A stretch of DNA of 64,000 nucleotides, from the NCBI GenBank assembly GCA_030035585.1, contig CM057473.1, forward strand, positions 15,008,501 through 15,072,500, in the 5' to 3' direction. Positions 12,265 to 25,254 of this stretch are shown one piece after another. Numbering within the stretch: position 1 is the first letter of the stretch; every line of letters begins with the position of its first letter. Source of the DNA: Dugong dugon. Lineage: Eukaryota; Chordata; Mammalia; Sirenia; Dugongidae. A program made the translations under genes and the position numbers. Under the pieces are notes generated by a model. It saw only the letters and a list, made by a program, of their open reading frames with translations. It searched no databases and was not told the origin of the DNA.

Positions 12265-12352
12265 TCACTCAGCAAGAAATATTGATGTGCTCATTCTTCT
12301 AAAAGTATAACTATCAATAATGTTTTTGTCAATATATTAACAAATTATTTAA

Positions 12353-13254
12353 TTTAATGTGGCTTTGCAGGATGTAATTACAGTATGTACATTTCAATCT
12401 ATAGGTAGTAATTTTAACAGTATTTATTTTGTAAATGCTACAATTAAGTCTATGCACCTGCTTCATAATTGTTGTAATTCCAAACACTTTTTCTGGTTTT
12501 AATTTTATGGAAAGTTCTTATATTAATGAAAAGTTGAAGAAAAAAATCAAGTTATATGGTAGAAGAAGTCATTTTTAGTCTTATGGAGAAGTAGTGCTTT
12601 CTCTTTTTCAGTAACTGCTTTTCTTCCCTCAGTAGTGTTTTGAGGTACTGGTTTGTATTTATAAAAGGTATGTCTGATAAATATAGTCTGTGCTTCAGGA
12701 ATTGAAAAAATACAAATTTATAAAAAAATATAAAATTACAACAAAATAATAAACAGTTCTGTGTGTGAAGAAATTAGAAAAAAAATTAGTTTCCATGAAT
12801 GTTTGCTACATTTATTCATGGTACTCTGACTCTGAATATTTGAACCTAAGATCTCAGGATTTGAACTACTAATCTCTGCTCTATTCCAATTTAAGCTTCT
12901 ATTAAAAATCATTTTGCTGATTTATCAGACATATCTTTTATAAATCCAAACCAATACTTCAAAACACTACCAAGGGAAGAAAAGTAGTTACTGAAAAAGA
13001 GAAAGCACTACTTCTTCATACTACTAAAAATGACTTATTCTGCCATATAACTTGATTTTTGTCTTCAACTTTTCATAAATATAAGAACTTTCCATAAAAT
13101 TAAAACCTAGAAAAGAGTTTGGAATTACAACAATTACGAAGCAGGTGCACAGACTTAACTACAACATTTACAAAATAAATACTATACTATTAAAATTACT
13201 ATCTGTAGATTGAAATGTACATACTGCAGTTACATCCTACAAAGCCACATTGAA
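12353..13254. repeat. Large imperfect inverted repeat
   Basis: The left arm 12353-12682 pairs with the reverse complement of 12920-13254 (for example aatgtggctttg, agtatgtacatttcaatct, gaaagttcttatatt, gtagtgctttctctttttc, atgtctgataaat). By eye there are about 31 mismatches, mostly transitions, plus a 4-5 bp gap, so about 90% identity. The spacer 12683-12919 is not inverted. I do not recognise the arms as a known repeat and see no coding signal. Transcribed with NCAM2, it could fold into a long hairpin. Confidence 0.93.
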
Positions 13255-14890
13255 GGTTTAGTGGAACTGTGCAATCTAAGAACTGAAACATCCAACTGTG
13301 TAGTTATTTTCAACTTGTAGTCAGTCTTCACATCCTTTGATTAGTGAAAATGGTAAGAATTTGAATGACTAAAAGTTTACAGTGAAGGTTCCATTTAGAA
13401 AATACTGTCATTTCAAACTTTTTTAAAAAAAAAATTCTAACTTATTTTCAGAAAAAAGAGAGATTGTACCATAACTGTAGTCCTGAATAAAGCAGGAAAT
13501 ATAATCATCTTGGTTGAGATTTAAAAAATTTGTATGTGTCATTCAAACTGACTAAAGAGTTCTCAAATCAAATGCAAAAGATTATGTTATTGGAGAGAAT
13601 TGTTTTATGCTCTGTTAAACAGAATATTTTTAAATATTAATTATTTTCATTTTTATTTTTAAGTAGCTGTTTTGCAAGATTATTTTCTCTTCATTGTGTG
13701 CCCAATGAGTTGTATAAAACATATTTTCAAATTGTTAAATGATATGGTAATGAATCTGTAATGCAGCCCTACCACAAGGTAAAAGTCTTGCTACACCTGT
13801 GGTAGATGTTTCTCACTCATAATTCAATGTCACAATGACTCACATTCTATATTAGGATAGTTCAAGTTGTTGAAATCTGAACTGTTCACAATTCATCATA
13901 TTTTGAAAATTAGTTTTGTGCCACATCAGTGGTTGAGATGATCAGTAGGGCTTCAGCTGAACCTTGAAATAGATTACAATAGGTCAGGATTTAAGTGAAC
14001 CCTGAAGCTAGGACCAGGTGCAGAATGAAGAGGTGAGATTCACAGGAAATTAATCAAGTAGCTACTTAGAATGAGAATCTAACGTAAAAATTTTTAGGCC
14101 AAATTTTATCATGTGAAATGATACTGCAATCAAGCAAGAGCTGATATTTACTCTGGGTTGTGACAGTAATTAGAAATAGATATATGAATAATATATAAAT
14201 TAATTCTAAATATTTAGGAACATAACTGTGACTAAACAAGTACAACCATACTCCGGACAAAAATGTAGTAGTTATTGAAATGTTCATTACTGTAAGCATC
14301 TGTCTTTTCATAGATGAACTTGAATTTATCTTCTAACAAATGCCTCAAAGGCGGTGAGTATAACTGTGATTACAGGAATTTCTTCCAGTTTATGATAAGG
14401 ATTAATGTAAATTAAACTTATAAAACAAAACACAAAGGAAGTATTGGTCATTATTCAAAACTGTATTTGGGCTTTTAAAAAATCACTTCAGATTTTCAGC
14501 AATATGGTCACTCAAATAGCCTATAAAACAAGCACTCTTTTAAGTACACCTGGAAACTATGTATAGCATTTTCAAAAACTTTAAAATATATAAGTGTTTT
14601 CTCACAGAAATGTAAAACAAATCCTGAAGCACCAAGCATGAAGCAGATGGGTATACCAGAAGCTACAGAAGCAGTCATGTATTTGTTTTCAATCAAATAC
14701 TGTAATCCTGTTTAAAACATCACAGGTACTTAGAAAACTCAGACCTTTTGTATAGATCTCTGATCTAGAAAATTGGGTTTACGTCTCCTCAGAGGGAAAA
14801 TAATATTCAAGATGAGAAGCTGAAGCTGATCTTCCATGGAACTGGGACACTCAAGGTTCTATGAAGGATGTAAAAAAGGCAGGCTAGTAA
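13255..14890. other. Intron sequence, nothing identified
   Basis: AT-rich intron. No exon, RNA gene or recognised repeat. Confidence 0.55.
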
Positions 14891-14921
<31 letters not shown>

Positions 14922-14938
14922 CGCACCACACACACACG
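14891..14938. repeat. (CA)n microsatellite
   Basis: An imperfect CA run of about 48 bp with ACAT units at its start and one GC interruption. Confidence 0.95.
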
Positions 14939-15269
14939 AGACTGCTGGCAAATAAAACTTGCCTGCTTGGCCTCAGAGCAAACCCCAGTTTCAGAGCAAA
15001 CCCCAGTTTAGCAAGGGGGTTGGGGTAATACTTCTTTAAAAATTAGTAAGTGTGGACTTGTCCTCATGTAGATCACCTTGATCAAACAGAAAATCCCAAA
15101 TCAAGAAATTAATTTCTGGTGCTCCCAGCTTTATCATGCTCCAAGTTACTACCAAAAACAAAAGAATATCTTCTGTGGAGGAATGTACCCCAAACCCTGG
15201 TCTTGCATGATTCCTAGTAAATAGAATAAGCAAAACACGAGATCACAATCGAAAATTATAAAATACACT

Positions 15270-16215
15270 AAAAAACAAGACTGCAAAAGTGAGCGTCTGC
15301 TGAAACAAATAAAGCAATCTAATAATTTTTTAAAAATCAGAATTAAACTTGAATCTTCAAAATCCAAATACAAAATAAGCATACTTAAATTATTAAAAAT
15401 TGAAAAAAATTAAAAATATGAGAAAAAAATTTTAAAATGCCAAGCTATGTTGAAAAAGGACGAATTAGAACTCTTATAAATTAAACATGTGATCATTAAA
15501 TCAAAAAGTTAATGAGAAGTTAGGCAGCAGATTAAACATATGTGGAGAAAGGATTGTAAACTAGGAGACAGAGATGTATTAATTACCACAAAATCATTAA
15601 AAATATATAAAAGAATGAAACAAAATACAGATATGTGTAAAAAGACATGACTATCCTCAAAATTCCTAAGTGACAGGTTTAGTATATTTATAATTGGTTT
15701 TTCAGAATAAAAGAAGAGAGAGAATGGAGAGAGAGCCAATACTCAGAAAGGAAATGACATAAAAATTTTTGGAATTAATGAAAGATAAACTTCTTCAGAA
15801 TCAGAAATCACAATGAATCCCAAGTAGAATTAACTGTAGAATTAAATTATTTTCCATAATTTAATTACACCTTTACTTATACAATTTTAAAACTATTTAT
15901 AGAAAATGTATAACAGTATGCATTTAATTGAATACATTTAATTATACATATAATTAAGCCTCAAAACACCAGGTCAAAGAAGATATCTTAAAAGCAGTTA
16001 AAGAGAAAAATAATTATCTACAAAGAAATGGCAATTAACTGACAGCATTCTTCACGACACTAACAATAGGATCCGCAAGAGAGTGAAATACTGTCTTCAG
16101 ATTGCTAATGGGAAGTAACTATTAAAAAACATGAATGTGTACTCAGTTAAACAATAATTTGGAAACCAAGTTGAAAAAAATACATTTTTAAAATAAACCA
16201 TTTGGGAATTTAATG
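15270..16215 (+). mobile_element. Old L1 fragment (L1M or HAL1-like)
   Basis: The plus strand resembles old L1 ORF1-side sequence: ggcagcagattaaacat (15522), tttttggaattaatgaaaga (15768), cacaatgaatcccaag (15810), atcttaaaagcagttaaaga (15985) and caaagaaatggcaatta (16021) occur in the expected order. It is strongly diverged and carries many stops. The exact subfamily is uncertain. Confidence 0.7.
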
Positions 16216-17560
16216 AAAGCTATGGACCTCCTTTCCAGAATATGCGTGCACAAAACACACACAAAGTTGTACAGAACTTTAGAGATTCTTACTCCCTGAA
16301 GCCTGTCCTCTGCTCCAGATAATCGAGATGTCACCTGTGAATCAAGCAACATCAGGAACTGAGTACTTAGGCCACCCTCTTTAGACCCCTTCCATTAATG
16401 CTTTAGTAAATCACTCTGATTCTTACATCTTTGCTTTGCATAGAGGCAAAATGGAAAGTAGTAACCACGTAATTAGTTTTCTCTCAATTCTTGTGATCTT
16501 AGTGAAAACAGTCTACTGTGTCACATGACCAACACACATACATACAATACTGTCATTTTTTCAAGGTTTCACAGCCAGTCATTCCCTCCCTCCATCTCTC
16601 CCTTTCTTCCTTTCTTCCTTTCTAATAAGGTATTTCCACATAATAGTGATGCTTCAACTGTTAATTCCTATTTAAATGAGTTAGGCAGATCGGTCCACAC
16701 GTTTTCTATACAACCACAATTGCCTCCCATTAGCTATCTAAAACATTGCTACAGACACACACATATATATGTGTGTGCACCCCCCCACATCCACACTCCA
16801 CACAGCAGTGATCTGTGCTCCATTCTTTCATTTGGTAACTGAAACGCAGGTGAAAAATGCCTGGGTTTGAATTTTGCTTTTATCATAATATATTCATATG
16901 GCCTAGGGAGAAAGTGGTAAACGTGGCGGTCTGAGTTTTCGCCTTTACATTGGTTAGCCTTGGTTTTCCCCTCTGTAAAACAGATCATGATGATATTAAC
17001 ACATTCTTCAGTTTGTGGACAAGATCTTTTGATTTAATTTATTTGATACACTTAACACAGTTACTGGAACAGAACAAATGTTTAGGAGATATGAGCTATC
17101 TTTAATATTTTGTTAATTGTCTGGTCACAATAGGGAAGCATAGGGTGAATTTAGATGACTATCACTTTACAATATAAACTGGAGTGAATAAATGTTAAGA
17201 GTAATTTTACTAAAAACAGATAATAAACAAAGAGTATTTATTTTCTTCAGGCACTAAATGAGAAATTACTACACATTAATACATGCCAATTTTGGATCAT
17301 CAATATGACTGGTAAAATACCCATGTAAACATCATGAGGTGAAAGATCAACATATTTAAATATGTTTGATAGTTTAATAGACAGAAATTCTTTGCAATAG
17401 AAAAAATTGTAACAGTGCTAAATAAAAGAAGATGCTAAATTCTGAGTCTATACATGCACATGCTCATAACTACATATACACATACGCACTGCTGAATCTA
17501 TCATATCTCACCCATCAAACTTCAGCAAGATTTGAAGATCCATACAGTTAGATTGCTTTT
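16216..17560. other. Intron sequence, nothing identified
   Basis: Contains a CT-rich tract (16583-16623) and a short CA/TA patch (16755-16780), otherwise plain AT-rich intron. Confidence 0.5.
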
Positions 17561-18044
17561 GGATTGTATTTTAAAAATATATGTACTGAAAATAGATATT
17601 ATGGAAGATACAGTGATTGCAGCCCAGCTCTCTCTTGCTGCCTAGCTGCAGGGAATATAGTTAGCAGACAATTAGAGTTGGCTTTAGATTTGCCCACAGT
17701 TACTTCCTTTCGAGGCAAGCTTGCATATAGGCAAATACAGAGACAGGGTTGTAAAGGACTGGCTGTTTCAGCCCAAAACAGATACTCTGCTGGGCAATGC
17801 TGCTTTAGAGTTCTCTAACGGTTGGCTGAGGCTTTGTCAGGCCTCCATCGCATTTTGATTCCCCTTCTGCCTAATCGCCACCATTTCCTTTTACAGAACA
17901 ACTTGCAGGGCAAACTTCTTCCCTATGTCTGCTTACGTGAAATAAACCCTGGGGCAGCTGATACCAGAAGTAAGGGAAGGGAGTCTGATACAGTAGATGA
18001 TGTGATGATGTGTACACTTGTGAGTGAGATACATAAAAATCTTT
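17561..18044 (+). other. Unassigned GC-richer block, possibly an old LTR
   Basis: This block is less AT-rich than its surroundings and has the feel of an old transposon end (gtcaggcctccatcgcattt, aataaaccctgggg), but I could not place it in a family. The short reading frames across it show no recognisable protein. Confidence 0.3.
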
Positions 18045-18236
18045 AGATGTATAAAGAATGGAGAGAGGAGCCCATTTCCTAACTGGTGCAAAGGCTGCCA
18101 TCCCAGATTTGAACCAGGACAGGAGCAGGAAAGAACACTGCTGCAGGTCCAGGCAGACCTCCCACTGGGCCATATCTCCAGTCACACGGGGTCACTATGA
18201 GTCACAGTCAACTCAACACTATCCAACAACAACATA
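18045..18236 (+). mobile_element. Probable SINE with an unusual head and RTE tail
   Basis: The end (ggggtcactatgagtcacag to caacaacaac) is the AfroSINE/RTE tail. The preceding part (ggagcccatttcctaactgg, then agatttgaacc as a B-box-like site) differs from the other SINEs here and may be a separate tRNA-derived head. Confidence 0.55.
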
Positions 18237-18369
18237 AAATAATCCCTTTCACCCTCCCAACTATACCAAATTTTATAACAAGACCTATACATCAGACAGT
18301 AATGTAATGTAATATAACATACTGAAACAAATAGAACACAAAATAACATAAGATATATGTTACCGCTTC

Positions 18370-18530
18370 AAAAAAAAAAAAAAAAAAAAACCACTGCCTT
18401 CAAGTTGATTTCGACTCTATAGGACAGAGTAGAACTGCCCCATAGTGTTTCCAAGGAGTGGCTGGTAGATTTGAACTGCCAACCTTTTGATTAGCAACCG
18501 AGCTCTTAACCACTGTGCCACCAGAGGGAC
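18370..18530 (-). mobile_element. AfroSINE copy, short form
   Basis: The minus strand runs from ccctctggtggcacagtggt through the tRNA-like part to the tail; its A-run is at 18370-18390. Confidence 0.9.
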
Positions 18531-20392
18531 AGGAAATTTTAGTACGAAAACAATTCCAAGAAGTGGTGACTGTGAAAGCACAATGCAGATTGTTCAGGGA
18601 GACTGGTGAAAAGGACCTAAGTCCGTCTAGTGGGGAAAACGTGAGTAAGGCTAAAGTGTCAGCTTAAAGGAAAGCATTTTCACTAAAAAAAAAAAGTTTA
18701 AGTAAAACTAATCTTTCATGTTTCAACAATCAAATTATTGCCGTTAAATTTACATTAAAATAATTATGATTATGCATTTCATATTTCTATAAGCATAAAA
18801 TACATTATTCTGGTGAATATTTTTACTATATCTTTACAAAAATAGAACATTGCTTGCTTTGCTATAGGAAAAGTAAATGCCAGACACAGTTATGCTAGAA
18901 TCTTAGACATTGTCCCAGTGGAGTTACCAGGCATGACTCCCTGATTACCTATTGTGTCTATGTTTTCCTCTTAGTAACGTATCTAAATATGGGGGCTCCA
19001 CTAAATGACCCTCCCAAGTTGGAAATAAGATCACGTTTCCATTTGACTGACTAACTGTAAATTCAACATTTAAATAAATCAGATTACAAATATGCATTAT
19101 TTTCAAAGAGAAAGAATGGCATCACACAATCAACAGCAAGCTGAGTAGAAAATTCAGTGCATGTGTTCCTGTTGTCCTGAAATTTCAACTGGGATAATTG
19201 AAAAAAAGAAGAAAGAGACATCAAATACTAAGCAACTGGGGAAGGAGCCAGCACCTCCTTCAGGGTTAACTAAGAAGAGGCTATGCTATCCCAGCTACAA
19301 CACTACAACCTCATGCACACTGCCCACATACACACCATATAAGTAAGAGACTAGAGAGAGAAGATCACATCATTGGGGTAGTGAGCCTTCTTCTTAGGAG
19401 AGGAAGTTAGTGGTGACTCCTCCCCTTCTGGCAAGTGAAGATAGCTCAAAGAGATGAACACGATCCACTGGGTGTGTCAGCACAAGGGGAAAGGTCTGGT
19501 ATTTCCATCTCCATTTGGACATCTGCTTTTACAGAAGATTAATCTGTTCTCTGTAACCAGTTAAAGTGGAGAAAGATGAGCTTTGAGGTAGTCAAGGTTC
19601 TAATATTTTAGCTTAGTAAGGATGTATGATTTTTCTTCAAGTCAAATGGATAGTGCCTAAAGTTGGCTGGCTACAGTCACACCCAAAACAAAGCCTGATT
19701 AGAGCAGGGTGAGAAGGTTTCTAAGGAAGTCAGTCTGAGCATCATCCCCCATGAGGAAACTGTGTCTCCAAAGAGCCTCCTGGTGTGCTTGTACTACACA
19801 CACGCATCTCCAAGGGGCAGGCACTTAGATGCTGTCACGCGGAGAACACAGGAGGCAGGCGCAGCCCAAAGAGGACATCAGCACCAGATGCATAAGAAGT
19901 ATGTGGCTCCTTTCCTCTCCTTTCCCCACTCCAGCCTCTCCAGGATAGGGCTCAGCTGTCACTGCAGTCATAGAAAATATGAGTGCTACATTGGACTTTT
20001 GAAATTGTAAATGGTACAGGATTGGACTAGATATTTTTATTCTTGAAAATGACCAGAAATGTACAGTATCTGCCAAAAATATTATTATATGACAGAAAGA
20101 GAGGTTCAAGAAATATGAGTGAAAGTCAACCGGATTAAAAAAACAAAGTTGTGTACTACATTGAGTTGGATTATGCAATGGTTTGGTTACAAGGCTGTAA
20201 TCTGACTGAAGGCGCTCATTAACACATCTATGAAAGAGAAGATGGCCTTGGAAAAAGAAGAAAGGAACTGATACAAATATTGGCTTTCCTTATGTAAAAC
20301 CGAGAAAGCCCAGCCAAGGTTTGAGATTCACCTAACAAGCTTCTGACTCACATTTAGTTTCTCACATAATATACCTACAGGTAATACTTGTA
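18531..20392. other. Intron sequence, nothing identified
   Basis: Mixed-composition intron. The short frames at 19161-20178 look random, and no splice-bounded exon was seen. Confidence 0.5.
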
Positions 20393-20400
20393 CTTATCAT

Positions 20401-20871
20401 GTTGTTGTTGTTGTTGCTAGGTGCCAATGAATTGGTTCCGACACATAGGACACTATGTATAACAGAATAAAACCCTGCCTGGTCCTGTGCCATCCTCACA
20501 ATTGTTGTTATGCTTGAGTGCTATTGTTGCGACCACTGTGTCAATCCACCTCATTGAGGGTCTTCCTCTTTTCTGCTGACCCTCTACTGTACCAAGCATG
20601 TCTTTCTCCAGTGACCGGTCTCTCCTGATAACATTCCAAAGTATATGAGACAAAGTCTCGCCATTCTTGCTTCTAAGAAACATCTGGCTGTACTTCTTCC
20701 AAGACAGATTTGTTCATTTTTCTGGCAGTCCCTGGTATATTCAATATTCTTCTCCAACACCGTAATTCAAAGGCATCAATTTTTCTTCGGTCTTCCTTGT
20801 TCACCGTCCAGCTTTCACATGCATATGAGGTAATTGAAAACACCATAGCTTGGATAAGGCACACCTTAGTC
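20401..20871 (-). mobile_element. RTE 3' end, 5'-truncated
   Basis: The plus strand starts with gttgttgttgttgctaggtg (tail) and runs into the last part of the RTE, with the minus-strand peptide YACESWTVNKEDRRKIDAFE. It is flanked by an 8 bp target-site duplication, cttatcat, at 20393-20400 and 20872-20879. Confidence 0.9.
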
Positions 20872-20879
20872 CTTATCAT

Positions 20880-22409
20880 AGAGATTCTGAATTCCCTAAT
20901 TGCTGAGACAGTGATTCCTCATTGTAAATTAACAAATTTGCCTTGTTTTTACATATGTCTTATAAGCATCATTAAGAGAGTGTTTCTGAGAGATGGATAT
21001 ACACGGCACAAGGTTAGGTTTCTGAACTTGATAAACGTGGCCAGGTAAAGCCATTATAAATAAATTCTCAGAAGGTTGCAACCTTGTAGGAATTCTTGAG
21101 AGAGCACCTACTACCTTCTCCTCCAGGGTGACCATGTTTGCTGCCAGGCTTCCTTTTTATAATGTTCAGATGAACATTGCTTTTCTTCATGGTTGTGATT
21201 GAGCTCCTATTTGGAGTGTTCTACAGTGTCAGAAATAATTCACTCTTTCTATCTCTCGCTCCCTCTCTCCCTTGTTTTCTCTCTCTTAACAAAACAAAAC
21301 ATACACCCCCAGGATGATGATTTCTCTTACTAGAGTCCTTAACTCCCCTTATTCATTATTTTTAAGCATTCTCTTTATAAAACTTCTGTCCTGAACTACA
21401 CAGTGTGTATACAAAGAATATGAACTACCCAAAATCTTTTTTCATTAAAAGAAATACTAACAGCTTAACTGTTTTTGGTATTACAGGAAGCAGGTAGTAA
21501 ATGACTGATGGCTGGTTGATTAATATTCTGGCACTTTTATCAGAAACCAGTAATTGCTCTCAGTGAAAACTAAACAAGCAGAAATCAACACAGGGTAGAC
21601 TCGAATGATTTCATTTGGCTTTCACTCCATTGTTCTCTAGGTGAATTTCCTTCTTTCCTTCACAGGATTTTCTTTACACTGTATGTGTTAGGGTCAAGGC
21701 AAGACTAGCAATGGAACTCTACGGTAAGAGAATTTCCTTACCATTTATGCTATGCTTTTGGGCCACTCAGTGCAGTTCTCTTTTCCCCTGGTAATTTATT
21801 ATTATTTCCCGCTTCAGTTCCTTCTTATAACAAGAAAACAAACTACATTATTATAAAATGAAGAAATTCTACATAAGTGAAAAGAAGTTTTGTAAATTAT
21901 TTTAAATTCTCAAAATTAGCCAAGTCTATCACTCAAAATGACAGAAGTGGTATTATAAATCTGGATTTTCAAAATATAGTTTTCTAAACACATATATAAA
22001 CCAACTACAGTAGAATTTTAGGCATTTACTTATGGCATAAATATTATTAATAAATTAAAAATGAAATATACTTCAGAATATTTAGTCATCAAATATAACA
22101 TTAGAAATTATCAAAATTATAAAAACTTGTTTTGTTCAGAATTGAAATTTGGTGAGCTTATTGCACTTTTTCACCTGTATTAAACATGAAAACTTGTCCA
22201 CTCTTTATTAAAGTTATCTGCAAAAATCATTCTTATTAGCATTCTTTAAACTTTCTATTCACTTAACTTATAGCACTGGAAATGTCTTAACTAACTCACC
22301 TCATCTAAAGAAAAAAATGTAAATACCAAAGGACAATAAAATGCAAATCACAGAGCTATATTGAAAATCAGCTTGAATTAACCAACACATTCTGAAATTG
22401 CTGACTCAC
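20880..22409. other. Intron 3' of the FnIII exon, nothing identified
   Basis: I looked here for the next NCAM2 exon (second half of the FnIII domain, TMVVLNNLEP-like from memory) and did not find it. The sequence is AT-rich with a CT-rich stretch at 21243-21290. Confidence 0.5.
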
Positions 22410-22583
22410 TTTGAACTCCATGGGAGCGCACTATTTTCCAGGTTTCTGACGCCACTTCTTTGACATCCACTTGGTAGTGATGAATAGGCACACCTCCATG
22501 GGAATCCGGTTTGTTAAAGGAAACTTTGGCCATGGTCTGTGACAACTCTATAATCTTCACTCCATAGGGACTGGACGGCACAT
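22410..22583 (-). CDS. NCAM2: NCAM2 internal exon, first half of fibronectin III domain 1
   Basis: A 174 bp minus-strand exon from acceptor (ccttcgtag) to donor (gtgagtca). With the split codon it reads [14 protein letters not shown], then [18 protein letters not shown] and finally [10 protein letters not shown], ending in phase 1. This is the start of the first membrane-proximal fibronectin type III domain of NCAM2: the Pro-rich strand A, the hydrophobic KVSF strand, the turn before the conserved Y of strand C, and W in KIV. The second half of the domain is encoded by a following exon that I did not find between 1 and 22409. From memory, human NCAM2 has Thr where this copy has Met (SQTM), which a CpG transition (ACG to ATG) would explain; this is unverified. 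The intron between this exon and 38027 is 15443 bp and is full of repeats. Confidence 0.97.
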
Positions 22584-23562
22584 CTACGAAGGAACAAATA
22601 CAACGGAACAGAACTGAGGTAATGCGGATAGCCATCATTAAGATTTAGGATGTTCTGAGAATTAGGAATAAAGGAGACTTGCCGTCTATATTCCTTAATA
22701 TATTTGTACTTAAAAAGTTGCATAAACAGCTGAAGAAAGTATTCACAAGTCAATCTTTTTTTACAACAGCATATTAAAAGTAAAATATTCAATATTAAAT
22801 ATCATTTATTCAGGGAATAATTTTATTTCTGCTTTTTCCGTACAACATAATGTTTACAATATTTTATGAGTCCAAGGGAAACAAGGTTCCCACATGTGTC
22901 TGTGTGTGTGTGCATGTGTAAATGCCTGTGTGTGTGTATGTGTGTGAGAGACAGAAAGAGAATGTAGGAATAATTGAAATGTAAGAATAAATAAACGTTT
23001 TATTGAAATGAAATGTTAGCATAAATAGTAATCTCTTATAATAATGTGAAATGTATTTTCTTTTTGTTCATTACAATTATATCACTAATTTGGGAAGCAA
23101 GGGCTATATAAAATGCAATTATTCTCAAACAAATGTAACTGCAAACTATCTGTTCTAACTTTAGGTGAAATTAAGTTTTAATTCCTGTATTAAAAAATAT
23201 ATCAAATCTTTCTATGTGTGTTATTTTATCAATCCATTATTAGTTGAGGCTCAATGAAGTATTCTAGGTGGGACTTTATTTTGTAATGCACAAAACTTCT
23301 TGAAAAAGATTTAGCTAAAAGTCAGAACAAGCAGGAGAAGAAAATAAAAGAGAAAAAATCTCAATGAGAAAATTAATGAATTCTCTACTTCAGAAATGTC
23401 AAGATTTAGAGACAAGTTAATCATGAAAGGAATTTCTCTCTCTTTCTCAATCTCCCTCTCTCCTTCCAATATTACATTTCCAATAATCTTAAACTTTGGA
23501 AAAGGAAGCAAATATGGATAATTTCAGAGAAAGAAGTTCAAAAAATAAATGTATATATATAT
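22584..23562. other. Intron with simple repeats
   Basis: Interrupted TG repeats at 22900-22950 and a CT-rich patch near 23432-23465. No other element recognised. Confidence 0.6.
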
Positions 23563-23672
23563 ACAAAAGTGGCAGTTCGAATCTACCAGCCACTCCTTGG
23601 CCTATGGGGTAGTTCTACTCTGTCCTGTAGGGTTGCTATGAGTCAGAATAGACTTGATGGCAATGGGTAGTT
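23563..23672 (+). mobile_element. AfroSINE 3' part
   Basis: Begins inside the tRNA-like region (gtggcagttcgaatctacc) and runs to gacttgatggcaatgggta. The head is missing. Confidence 0.88.
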
Positions 23673-24531
23673 TATATATTAACTTTACAAAAAGAAAAAA
23701 AAAGTCTTGTTTGAAGAAAATGCTATAAATGCAAATTTCTGTTCTGATATCAAACATTCAAACCAGGATCTCTAATGGCTGTTAAAAAAGTCAAATGTGT
23801 CCCATTTGCTTGAGTTTCAAAAAAAAAAAAAAAAAGAGCCCTGTAGATCACATAAGTTATGCCTTATAAATGGTACTGGGGAAGAGGCAAGAGGGCAGAC
23901 TTATAGGCTTTGGATGTGAATATTGTAAAGAAACGCAGCAGTGTATATTTCAGCTCTAATAATGGAAAGTAAATTATTTAGAGATCTTATGACGTGCGTT
24001 ACATTACGACTCTCAGGTTCAGAAATGTATGTGCAGAATACTCATGCAACCAAAACTCGTAGTGCTATGAAAGTTCTTATCAGGAAATAAAACTTTTAAG
24101 CAATCTAAACAATTTATTTAAGATATCATTCATAAATATTATCATAGTTTTCAGGTCTCTTTAACCCCAGGTTAAGTCTGTAAATTCTTTTCATCTATAG
24201 ATTCAATACAAAGTTTGCTAAGGAAAAAAGAAACAAAAACAAAAACATGGATTGTTCTTAGCAATACTGTCCATTCTTCATGCCACGATGAGCGATTCCC
24301 TAATGTCTACTGGGTTTAAGTTGGTCATCACAGCAATTATAATCTTCAGTTTAGAAACATATTTCAAAAAGGAAGGTAGTATGGATTGAGGGAAAACAGA
24401 GATTTTCTGTCCTTGGGATCCCACGTTTGGCTATACAACATGTATGGGCTCTTTTTTTCTTACTCTGACTTTAAGCCACTGTAGAGTCATACACTATTTG
24501 CTAAGTGCTACATCCCAGCATGGTGTGAAAT
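23673..24531. other. Intron sequence, nothing identified
   Basis: AT-rich intron with an A-run at 23820-23835. No exon or repeat recognised. Confidence 0.5.
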
Positions 24532-24541
24532 ACTGAGAAAT

Positions 24542-24782
24542 GTTGTTGTTGTTAGGTGCCGTTGAGTCAGTTCCAACACATAGAGACCCTATATACAGCA
24601 GAATGAAACACCGCCCGCCCTGCACCGTCCTCACAATCGTTGTTATGCTTGAGCCCATTGTTGCAATCACTGTGTCAATGCATCTCATTGAGGGTCTTCC
24701 TCTTTTTCACTGACCCTTTACTTTACCAGGCATGAAGTCCTTCTCCAGGACTGGTCCCTCCTAATAACATGCCCAAAGTACG
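24542..24782 (-). mobile_element. RTE 3' tail, short
   Basis: The plus strand starts gttgttgttgttaggtgccg and covers about 240 bp of the RTE end. It is flanked by a 10 bp target-site duplication (actgagaaat at 24532-24541, actgagacat at 24783-24792, one mismatch). Confidence 0.9.
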
Positions 24783-25039
24783 ACTGAGACATAAGGGCCC
24801 TTTTTTCTTAGCAAAAAAGAGCCATCACCAAAGCTTGGACCAGTGAGTATCTTTTTCTAGCTACAGAAGCTAGTTTCAGGCCTGCTGACTCTTACCATGG
24901 TTTTTCCTTTATATTTATTTTTTGTTGTTGATGGCTTAATTCTTTCAACTACCTGATTAAAAACAAAAGCATGTTTATGACTTACAGTGATAGTCAATTT
25001 CTTAATTTTTTCCTTTCTACATTCTGATTTTATATTTCC

Positions 25040-25200
25040 AACCATGTACTGGCTAACAAATTATGAGTTTCTTGAGGACAGAGGCAAAATATTTTACACA
25101 AATAGACACCTACCTACATACATATATGTAACACTGAGCAAAGTGACTAGACAATACTAAGTCCTCAAGAAATATTTTACTCATAAATTATTTCAGTAAT
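25040..25200 (+). mobile_element. Old L2 3' end, weak
   Basis: Resembles the L2 end in order: tgagtttcttgaggacagag, then taagtcctcaagaaatattt. Strongly diverged. Confidence 0.5.
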
Positions 25201-25254
25201 TAAAAACAATAAACAAACATACAAAACATTTCCAAGTGAATGGTGGGCCAGCAT

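Noticed and set aside
19161..20178. Frames of 61-117 codons in unique sequence
   Set aside because: No recognisable domain, no splice-site context, and overlapping frames on both strands as expected by chance.
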